64,000 nucleotides of DNA, taken from positions 62,001 to 126,000 of the forward strand of contig NZ_MRDE01000068.1 of the NCBI RefSeq assembly GCF_001968835.1. The letters run 5' to 3'. Numbering within the stretch: the first letter of the stretch is position 1; every line of letters begins with the position of its first letter. Positions 57,151 through 64,000 of the stretch are shown here, piece after piece. The position numbers and the translations under genes are program-made. Source of the DNA: Tersicoccus phoenicis. Its GTDB lineage: Bacteria; Actinomycetota; Actinomycetes; Actinomycetales; Micrococcaceae. The notes under the pieces are model-generated. The model made no database searches. It had not been told where the DNA came from and saw only the letters and a program-made list of their open reading frames with translations.

Positions 57151-58680
57151 GTGAGCACCGACCGGCAGCCCGAGACCGGCCGGACCCGTCCCGCCGCCGT
57201 GATCGTCCTGGCCGCCGGTGCCGGCACCCGGATGAAGTCGGCCACGCCGAAGATCCTGCACGAGATCGCCGGGCGTTCCCTCATCGACCACGCGGTGCGT
57301 GCGGCCGCGGGCCTGGTCCCCGAGCGGCTCGCCGTCGTCGTCCGGCACCAGCGCGACGCCGTCGTCGGGCACCTGGGCACCGTCGCCCCCGACGCCGTGA
57401 TCGTCGACCAGGACGACGTGCCCGGCACCGGTCGGGCGGTCGAGGTCGCCGTCGAGGCGCTCGGCGAGTTCGACGGCACCGTCGTCGTCACCTACGGCGA
57501 CGTGCCGCTGCTGTCCACCGACCTGCTCGGCGAGCTCGTGGCCGCCCACCGCCCCGGTGGGGTGACCCTGCTCACCACCGAGCTCGACGAGCCGGGCGCC
57601 TACGGCCGGGTGTTGCGCGCCGCGGACGGCTCCGTGGCCGGCATCGTCGAGTTCAAGGACGCGACCGAGGAGCAGCGCGCGGTCCGGGAGGTCAACTCCG
57701 GGATCTACGCGTTCGACGCCGCCCTGCTGCGCCGCGTCCTACCGCAGTTGAGTACCGAGAACGCCCAGCGCGAGAAGTACCTGACCGACGTCATCGGGCT
57801 GGCCCGCGCCGAGGGCGTCCCGGTCACCGCGCTGACGTGCCCGGACCGGTGGCAGCTCGAGGGCGTCAACGACCGGGTGCAACTGGCCGCGGTCGGCGCG
57901 GAACTGAACCGCCGCACCGTCGAGGCCTGGATGCGCGCCGGCGTCACCGTCGTCGACCCGGCCACCACGTGGATCGAGCCGACCGTGGACCTCGCCGAGG
58001 ACGTCACGCTGCTGCCGGGTACGCAACTCCAGGGGAACACGACGGTCGCGCGCGACGCCGTCGTCGGCCCCGACACCACCCTGACGGACGTGCAGGTCGG
58101 CGAAGGAGCCGAGGTCGTCCGGACCCACGGCTCCGGCGCGGTCATCGGGCCGCGGGCCACCGTCGGGCCGTTCGCCTACCTGCGCCCGGGCACCGACCTC
58201 GGCGCGGACGGCAAGATCGGCGCCTTCGTCGAGACCAAGAACGCCGCCATCGGTGCCGGTTCCAAGGTCCCGCACCTGAGCTACGTGGGCGACGCGACCA
58301 TCGGGACGAACTCGAACATCGGTGCCGCGAGCGTCTTCGTCAACTACGACGGCGTGCACAAACACCGCACCACCATCGGCTCGGACGTGCGGATGGGCAG
58401 CGACAACATGTACGTCGCACCGGTCACCGTCGGCGACGGCGCCTACAGCGGCGCCGGCACCGTGATCCGCAAGGACGTGCCCGCGGGCGCCCTGGCGATC
58501 AACGTCAGCCCGCAGCGCAACCTCGACGGCTGGGTGGCGGCGAACCGGGCCGGCACGGCCGCGGCAGCTGCCGCCGAGCGTGCCGGTCACAACACCGCCG
58601 GTGGGTCCGCCCCGGACGCGACGGCGACCGGCACCACCACGACCACCGACCGACCGACGGCAGAGAGCGACCCTTCATGA
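57151..58680 (+). CDS. glmU: Bifunctional GlcNAc-1-P uridyltransferase / glucosamine-1-P acetyltransferase
   Basis: 509 residues from a GTG with GAGGAG upstream; the frame opens earlier but crosses the tRNA. N-terminal uridyltransferase: VIVLAAGAGTRMKS, TYGDVPLLS; C-terminal left-handed beta helix: GPFAYLRPGTDLG, FVETKNAAIGAGSKVPHLSYVGDA, acetyl-CoA site near the end. Makes UDP-GlcNAc for peptidoglycan and mycothiol. A disordered C-terminal tail follows. ATGA overlap with prs. Confidence 0.96.
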   Translation: MSTDRQPETGRTRPAAVIVLAAGAGTRMKSATPKILHEIAGRSLIDHAVRAAAGLVPERLAVVVRHQRDAVVGHLGTVAPDAVIVDQDDVPGTGRAVEVAVEALGEFDGTVVVTYGDVPLLSTDLLGELVAAHRPGGVTLLTTELDEPGAYGRVLRAADGSVAGIVEFKDATEEQRAVREVNSGIYAFDAALLRRVLPQLSTENAQREKYLTDVIGLARAEGVPVTALTCPDRWQLEGVNDRVQLAAVGAELNRRTVEAWMRAGVTVVDPATTWIEPTVDLAEDVTLLPGTQLQGNTTVARDAVVGPDTTLTDVQVGEGAEVVRTHGSGAVIGPRATVGPFAYLRPGTDLGADGKIGAFVETKNAAIGAGSKVPHLSYVGDATIGTNSNIGAASVFVNYDGVHKHRTTIGSDVRMGSDNMYVAPVTVGDGAYSGAGTVIRKDVPAGALAINVSPQRNLDGWVAANRAGTAAAAAAERAGHNTAGGSAPDATATGTTTTTDRPTAESDPS

Positions 58681-59660
58681 CGGGCATCAAGGTCCAGGGC
58701 GAGAAGCGGATGGTGCTGATCGCCGGCCGCGCACACCACGAGCTGGCCGAGCAGGTCGCCGAGGAGCTGGGCATCGAACTGCTCCCGGCCTCCGCGTACG
58801 ACTTCGCCAACGGCGAGATCTACGTGCGCTTCGAGGAGAGCATCCGCGGCTGCGACGTGTTCGTGCTGCAGGCGCACCCGTTCCCGTTGAACAAGTGGCT
58901 GATGGAACAGTTGATCATGATCGACTCCGCCAAGCGGGCCTCCGCGAAGCGCATCACCGTGGTCTCGCCGTTCTATCCCTACGCCCGCCAGGACAAGAAG
59001 CACCGCGGCCGGGAGCCGATCTCCGCCCGGTTGGTCTCGGACCTCTACCGGACCGCCGGTGCCGACCGGTTGATGAGCGTGGACCTGCACACCGCCCAGA
59101 TCCAGGGCTTCTTCGACGGTCCGGTCGACCACTTGATGGCCATCCCGCTTTTGGCCGACTACGTCCGCTCCCGGGTCGACGTCAACGAGGTCACCGTCGT
59201 GTCCCCGGACACGGGTCGCGTTCGCGTGGCCGAGCAGTGGGCGGAGCGGCTGGGCGGTGCGCCGCTGGCGTTCGTGCACAAGAGCCGGGACATCAGCGTG
59301 CCGAACCAGGCCGTCTCCAAGCAGGTCGTCGGTCAGATCGAAGGCCGCACCTGCGTGCTGATCGACGACATGATCGACACCGGCGGCACCATCGCCGGCG
59401 CCGTCAACGTGCTCAAGCAGGGCGGCGCCCGGGACGTCATCATCGCCGCGACCCACGCCGTGTTCTCGGATCCGGCCGCTCGCCGGCTGGCGGAGAGCGG
59501 CGCCCGGGAAGTGGTCGTGACCAACACCCTCCCGATCCCGCCGGAGAAACGATTCGCCAACCTGACCGTGCTCTCGATCGCGCCGCTGCTGGCCCGGGCC
59601 ATCCACGAGGTGTTCGACGACGGGTCGGTGACCAGCCTGTTCGACGGCGTCGCCCACTGA
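58677..59660 (+). CDS. prs: Ribose-phosphate pyrophosphokinase
   Basis: 327 residues. Flexible-loop and catalytic motifs YARQDKKHRGREPISARLV, the PRPP loop VLIDDMIDTGGTIAGAV, and FANGEIYVRFEESIRGCDVFV. Makes PRPP for purine, pyrimidine, His, Trp and decaprenyl-phosphoribose (arabinan) synthesis. Start overlaps glmU stop. Confidence 0.97.
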   Translation: MTGIKVQGEKRMVLIAGRAHHELAEQVAEELGIELLPASAYDFANGEIYVRFEESIRGCDVFVLQAHPFPLNKWLMEQLIMIDSAKRASAKRITVVSPFYPYARQDKKHRGREPISARLVSDLYRTAGADRLMSVDLHTAQIQGFFDGPVDHLMAIPLLADYVRSRVDVNEVTVVSPDTGRVRVAEQWAERLGGAPLAFVHKSRDISVPNQAVSKQVVGQIEGRTCVLIDDMIDTGGTIAGAVNVLKQGGARDVIIAATHAVFSDPAARRLAESGAREVVVTNTLPIPPEKRFANLTVLSIAPLLARAIHEVFDDGSVTSLFDGVAH

Positions 59661-59696
59661 CGGGCGCGACGGTCCGCGCCCCGGCACGGACCGGGT

Positions 59697-59893
59697 AGAC
59701 TGGTGAAGTTGCCCAGGCGAGGGAGCGCACGCTCCGTGATCGACGACATGGCATTCCGTCCCACCGGATTCGCATGCGGATTCTGGTCGGTGGTGGCGAC
59801 AGCTCAGGCTGTCCGGTGTCGAGGATCATCCGCCTGGCAGGCCCCGCCGCGGACTCCCCGTGGCACCGCCGTCGACCGTTCCAGGAGGAACCC
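59697..59893 (+). promoter_or_regulatory. rplY promoter and structured leader
   Basis: TAGACT near 59696-59701 is the likely -10 box, leaving a 5' leader of about 180 nt. It contains GGAGCGCACGCTCC (6-bp stem, short loop) near 59721-59734 and ends with AGGAGGAA before the ATG. The leader is long for this gene set and may be regulatory, for example autogenous by bL25. No gene is seen in it. Confidence 0.35.
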
Positions 59894-60535
59894 ATGGCAG
59901 CCAAGACCCTGACCGCCCAGCGCCGCACCGAGTTCGGCAAGGGTGCGGCGCGCCGCATCCGCGCCGCCCACCAGGTCCCCGCGGTCATCTACAGCAACGG
60001 GACCGAACCGCTGCACGTGACCCTGCCGGGCCACCAGACCATGATGCTGGTCCGCACCGTCAACGCACTGCTCGACATCGACGTCCAGGGGGAGACGCAC
60101 CTGACGCTGGTCAAGGACGTGCAGCGCAACCCCGTCACCCAGCTGATCGAGCACGTCGACCTGCAGGGCGTGCGCCGGGGCGAGAAGGTCACCGTCGACG
60201 TGCTCGTGCACGTGATCGGCGAGCAGGCCGACCCCAACGCCTACGTCAACCTCGATCAGACCAGCATCTCCGTCGAGGCCGACGCGACCGCGATCCCGGA
60301 GGCCTTCGAGGCGGACATCACCGGCCGCGAGGTCGGCGATCACCTGTACGTCTCGGACCTGGTGCTGCCCGCCGGCGTCACCCTTGTCACCGACCCGGAG
60401 ACGTTGCTGGTGAACATCTCGGAGCCGGCGGTCCAGGACCTCGGCGAGGAGCCGGCCACTGAGGAGACGGCCGAGGGTCAGCCCGCTGAGGGCGAGACCG
60501 CGGCCGAGGGTGCCGAGGGCACATCCGCCGAGTGA
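59894..60535 (+). CDS. rplY: 50S ribosomal protein bL25, CTC form
   Basis: 213 residues. N-terminal 5S-RNA-binding domain (LTAQRRTEFGKGAARRIRAAHQVPAVIY), C-terminal TL5 beta domain (VHVIGEQADPNAYVNLDQ), and an acidic Glu/Ala tail. Binds 5S rRNA. Start set by AGGAGGAA 8 nt before the ATG. Confidence 0.95.
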   Translation: MAAKTLTAQRRTEFGKGAARRIRAAHQVPAVIYSNGTEPLHVTLPGHQTMMLVRTVNALLDIDVQGETHLTLVKDVQRNPVTQLIEHVDLQGVRRGEKVTVDVLVHVIGEQADPNAYVNLDQTSISVEADATAIPEAFEADITGREVGDHLYVSDLVLPAGVTLVTDPETLLVNISEPAVQDLGEEPATEETAEGQPAEGETAAEGAEGTSAE

Positions 60536-60569
60536 CCACGTCGATCACTCCGTCCGGCACCCACCACCG

Positions 60570-61151
60570 ATGAGTGCGGACACCTGGCTCGTGGCCGGGC
60601 TCGGGAACCCCGGGCCCGGCTACGCCCGTCATCGGCACAATGTCGGCGCGATGGTGCTGGACGAGTTGGCCGCCCGCATCGGTGCCGGGTACACTACGCA
60701 CCGCGCCCGAGCCTCCGTCGCGACCGGCCGGATCCGACCCGGCGGTCCGCGCGTCGTGCTCGTCAAGCCGACCGTATTCATGAACACGTCCGGTGGCCCG
60801 GTCGCCGCGCTGCTGCAGTACTACCGGATCGAGCCGGACCGGCTGATCGTCGTGCACGACGAGTTGGACATCCCCTTCGACGACGTCCGGCTCAAACGCG
60901 GCGGTTCCGAGGGTGGCCACAACGGGTTGAAGGACATCACCCGGGTCTTGGGCACCCGCGACTACCTGCGTGTCCGGGTCGGCATCGGCCGCCCGCCCGG
61001 GCGGAAGGACCCCGCCGACCACGTGCTCAGCGACTTCACCCGGGCCGAACAGACCGACCTGCCGCTGCTGCTCGACACGGCGGCCGACGCCGTCGAGGCT
61101 CTGGTCGAGGAGGGACTGCTCGCCGCGCAACAACGTTTCCACGGCCGCTGA
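60570..61151 (+). CDS. pth: Peptidyl-tRNA hydrolase
   Basis: 193 residues from the ATG at 60570; a GTG at 60510 inside rplY adds 20 unlikely residues. GLGNPGPGYARHRHNVG with the catalytic His at 23, KPTVFMNTSGGPV, VVHDELDIPFDDVRLK and GGHNGLKDI are intact. Releases tRNA from peptidyl-tRNA. Last gene of the translation-related run. Confidence 0.95.
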   Translation: MSADTWLVAGLGNPGPGYARHRHNVGAMVLDELAARIGAGYTTHRARASVATGRIRPGGPRVVLVKPTVFMNTSGGPVAALLQYYRIEPDRLIVVHDELDIPFDDVRLKRGGSEGGHNGLKDITRVLGTRDYLRVRVGIGRPPGRKDPADHVLSDFTRAEQTDLPLLLDTAADAVEALVEEGLLAAQQRFHGR

Positions 61152-61309
61152 CGGGAGCACCGCCACGCCGGCACGGTCGCGGTGACGGGTCCCCGCCCGA
61201 GGGTAGATGACGCCTTGGGTCTGTAGTGTGCTGGACAAGTCACGGCTTCGTCCTTACTGTGAGGTCCAAGACGACGGTCGGGGGACCGCGGGTTGGGGCG
61301 AAAGTGTAC

Positions 61310-64000
61310 ATGGGGGAAATTCGACTCGGTGATGGCGATCTCGTTCCTCGGGTGAGTGAGGCGAGGCTCCCACCGGGGGTCGGACAGTTCGTCGGTGCGA
61401 GGAACTCGCTGGTTGCCACCGCTAAGACGGCTCTGCAGGGCCTCAAGCCGCTGTCGGTCGTGGTCGTTGGCGAGATGGGGAGCGGCAAGACCACGTTCCT
61501 CCGCGGTCTGTCGATGGAACTCACCGATACGTTCCTGATCCAGGTCCGCGGTAGTGCTGTGACCGGTCGCAGCGAATACGGCTCGCTCGGGTTGCTCATG
61601 AGCGATCTACCCGACGAAGCCCTGGAACATCCGACTCTCGCCGTCGACGGGTTGGACCAAGTTCTTCGGCAGCGCGCCGATGGCCGCCGCGTCGTGTTCA
61701 TGGTCGACAACGCGCATCTCCTCGATGCGCACAGTGCCATGGTGCTGGATCAGTTGGCTCGGCGAGGAACGCTGGCCGTGGTCGCAACTGTTCCGGACGT
61801 GGGTGCCCTGCCCGACGACCTGCAACATCTCGCCATCGGTACGTGGTCCGTGCGCATCGACCTGGCCCCATTCACTCTGGCGGAGACGACGGAAGTGCTC
61901 AGCGGGGATCTCGGAGGGGTCGTCTCCAGGGAGGCGGCGTACTGGCTCTGGGAAGCGAGCGCGGGCAATCCCTTGTATCTCCGGATGGTCAGCATGGGAC
62001 ACCTGTCGGACGGAAGGCTCGAGCAGCGCAACGGCGCGTGGCTGATCACGGCACCTGAGAGTGTCACGGGTAGCGCCAGCGCGTATGCTCTGGCGCGCTT
62101 GCGTGCGATGCCGGAGGGACATCGACGTTTGCTCACCGTTCTCGCGCACCTGGAAGCCGCCAGCTTGCCGCTGCTCAGCGAGCTCGTACCGGGATCGGTG
62201 ATCGATGAGGCGTTCGATCAGCGCATGCTGCAGGTGGATCGGAGATCCGAACCACTCGTCCGATTGCGGCATCGCCTGCTCGGAGACGTGGTCCGGAGTG
62301 AGACCCCGGTACTGGCGGGCAGGTGTTTGCGCGAGGAGGTCCTCGTGGCGCTCGCAAAGACCGGAGGCACGGCTCCGGCGGCAACGCGCCTCGGATTGAC
62401 CGAGTGGTCGCTTGCTCTGGGAGAGAACATACCGGCGGAACAGCTGTATCAATCGATCGAGACGGCGCTCCAGCGGATGGAACACGACCGGGCCCGTCGA
62501 ATCGCCGACCACCTGCCCGCCGCTGGCGATCTACGTCACACGGTTGCCTGTGTGAGTGTCTTGGTCGCAGTCGGTGATTACCAGGCAGCGGCGACGATGC
62601 TTGATGCGACCGCCTTCACGCCCGAGGACGGACGCGAAGACTTCGTCAACCTCAAGCTCATCGAGCAGGAGGTACGGCGACACGGCGACCGATGTGAGGA
62701 CCGGGTCGCCGAAGCCATCGCCGCGGCCGGTGCCGCTGCGGCCGGCGACCGGCGACTGAGGTCACTGGTGGAGTCAGCGGAATTCGATCGCGCTGCCCAC
62801 CAAGGCCAGTATGCGCAGATTATCGACGCTGCCCACGATGATGCAGGCTTTGTCGTCGGCGCCGACGGAGACCGGTTATCCGATGCCCAAGCTGTCCGGA
62901 TCAGCTGGCTGGCGGAGGCGCTCTGCCAGGTAGGAGAAACTGACCGCGCGGTGGAACTCATCGAGGGACTCTTCACTCGGCTCGACCGGCGCACCGTCAG
63001 CGCTCAGAGTTGGGGACTGATCACCACCAGAATGTATTTCGTCTATCTCTTCGCGGGAAGAGTTCATCGCTGCCGCCGTTTCCTGCAGGAGCTGGATCGT
63101 GCGGTGGAGGACGGTGAACTCAGTCCGGGCTTCCATTCCCTGTCGAGCCACGACACACGCAGTGGTGTCCTGTTCGCGCTGATGGGACGCGGTGATGACG
63201 CTCTGACGTGCCTGCGGCCGGCGGTCGCGCAGTTGCGGCTTCACGACCCTGAATCCTTGATCTCGTTGGCGTTGGCGGCTGCGGCGATGGCCACGGCCAC
63301 CTGCGGCGACAAGGAGGAGGCACGTCGGTACTTGGTGGAGTGGAAAGTCTCACCCGCGCACCCGTGGTTCTTGGTGCAACGCCTGGGCCAGTTGCTGGCG
63401 CGGTGGGCTGAGTTCTTGGTGGGGGAGGACGCCACGCGCATCGCGGAGGACCTGGCCGCGACGTCGTCAGAAGACGAATCTGCGGGCCGAGTTCAGCTGG
63501 CGCTCGTCTTCGGCCTGGGTGCGGTGTTCGCGGGGTCGGTGCAGGCGAGAGCAGCCGTGGATCGATTGGGCGCGGGCCTGCACGGCCGCCTACCCCGGCT
63601 GGCGCTGCGGGTGAACGCTGCGCTTGCCACCAGCCGACCAGAGGATCTACTGGCGGCAGCGGAGCACGCCACGACGGCAGGACTGGACGCCGTCCTGATG
63701 CTGCTGACCGAGGCCATGCTTCGGGGAAAGGCCTGCGAACTGGATGCCAACCAGCGTCGGTCGGCTCGACGGGTGCTCCAGGGCAGCACCTTGCGGATGA
63801 CTTCACCGGCGACAGCGCTACAGAAGATGGAGGGGCTCAGCGGCACCGAACGCCGCGTAGCTCGGGGGGTGGCCACAGGCCTGACGACCCGCGAAGTCGG
63901 CCAGCAACTCTTTCTGTCTGCACGGACGGTCGAATGGCATCTGGCCAGAATCTTCGACAAGCTGGACGTGTCCGGCCGGGAGGGTCTCGGCACTCTGGTT
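61310..64000 (+). CDS. LuxR-type regulator with N-terminal AAA/STAND ATPase (C-terminus cut by window)
   Basis: 897 codons are visible without a stop. N-terminal NTPase: Walker A GEMGSGKT (54-61), Walker B VVFMVDNAHLL (about 128-138). The middle 500 residues are helical-repeat, TPR-like. The C-terminus is a LuxR/GerE helix-turn-helix starting near 842 (LSGTERRVARGVATGLTTREVG, then LFLSARTVEWHLARIFDKL). The last few residues fall outside. It resembles MalT/LAL regulators. Codon use is less GC-extreme than the neighbouring housekeeping genes, suggesting the start of an accessory region. A GTG two codons upstream is another possible start. Confidence 0.85.
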   Translation, partial: MGEIRLGDGDLVPRVSEARLPPGVGQFVGARNSLVATAKTALQGLKPLSVVVVGEMGSGKTTFLRGLSMELTDTFLIQVRGSAVTGRSEYGSLGLLMSDLPDEALEHPTLAVDGLDQVLRQRADGRRVVFMVDNAHLLDAHSAMVLDQLARRGTLAVVATVPDVGALPDDLQHLAIGTWSVRIDLAPFTLAETTEVLSGDLGGVVSREAAYWLWEASAGNPLYLRMVSMGHLSDGRLEQRNGAWLITAPESVTGSASAYALARLRAMPEGHRRLLTVLAHLEAASLPLLSELVPGSVIDEAFDQRMLQVDRRSEPLVRLRHRLLGDVVRSETPVLAGRCLREEVLVALAKTGGTAPAATRLGLTEWSLALGENIPAEQLYQSIETALQRMEHDRARRIADHLPAAGDLRHTVACVSVLVAVGDYQAAATMLDATAFTPEDGREDFVNLKLIEQEVRRHGDRCEDRVAEAIAAAGAAAAGDRRLRSLVESAEFDRAAHQGQYAQIIDAAHDDAGFVVGADGDRLSDAQAVRISWLAEALCQVGETDRAVELIEGLFTRLDRRTVSAQSWGLITTRMYFVYLFAGRVHRCRRFLQELDRAVEDGELSPGFHSLSSHDTRSGVLFALMGRGDDALTCLRPAVAQLRLHDPESLISLALAAAAMATATCGDKEEARRYLVEWKVSPAHPWFLVQRLGQLLARWAEFLVGEDATRIAEDLAATSSEDESAGRVQLALVFGLGAVFAGSVQARAAVDRLGAGLHGRLPRLALRVNAALATSRPEDLLAAAEHATTAGLDAVLMLLTEAMLRGKACELDANQRRSARRVLQGSTLRMTSPATALQKMEGLSGTERRVARGVATGLTTREVGQQLFLSARTVEWHLARIFDKLDVSGREGLGTLV

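Overview
The window is a very GC-rich actinobacterial chromosome segment. The evidence is a WhiB regulator, an Rpf-family protein, a Pmt mannosyltransferase, many GTG starts, and -10 boxes of the TANNNT type lying 6-8 nt before start codons (leaderless genes). Gene order matches mycobacterial neighbourhoods from memory: fum/glpX/DUF4245; manA, purE-purK-GtrA, whiB2, metallopeptidase, DUF3499, ahcY; and pmt, rsmI, tatD, rpf, rsmA, ispE, tRNA-Gln, glmU, prs, rplY, pth. I do not assign a genus.

Layout. 1-9.5 kb: a partial rhomboid protease, a prepilin peptidase, pyruvate:quinone dehydrogenase (poxB), a Nudix hydrolase, DUF488, fumarase, beta-carbonic anhydrase, DUF4245 and class II fructose-bisphosphatase. 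9.5-27.5 kb: a FemAB-like transferase, a Fic remnant, manA-purE-purK, GtrA, a TIGR03089 protein, WhiB2, a large membrane glycosyltransferase with DUF5719, a metallopeptidase, DUF3499, adenosylhomocysteinase and a DUF1461 membrane protein. Three families of intergenic tandem repeats lie in the first 17 kb.

27.5-35.5 kb is the most unusual part. It holds a complete System I cytochrome c maturation set, ccmA-B-C-D-E-F-H-I-G in tightly overlapping order, plus a convergent ccdA. System I is rare in Actinomycetota, which normally use System II (ResB/ResC). The block is bracketed by a direct repeat of about 97 bp made of the 3' end and terminator of the DUF1461 gene. A fragment resembling an IS630-type transposase N-terminus abuts the right repeat. 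The base composition looks less GC-extreme than the flanks. Together this looks like an acquired genomic island. No c-type cytochrome gene is visible inside it.

35.5-64 kb: acyl-CoA synthetase and Pmt (minus strand), rsmI, succinate-semialdehyde dehydrogenase, a moxR-DUF58-transglutaminase operon, tatD, an RpfB-like protein lacking the catalytic lysozyme-like domain, rsmA-ispE-ABC-F, a CmtR-like metal sensor with its P-type ATPase, a TIM-barrel-like protein, tRNA-Gln(TTG), glmU-prs, rplY, pth and, running off the end, a large LuxR-type ATPase regulator.
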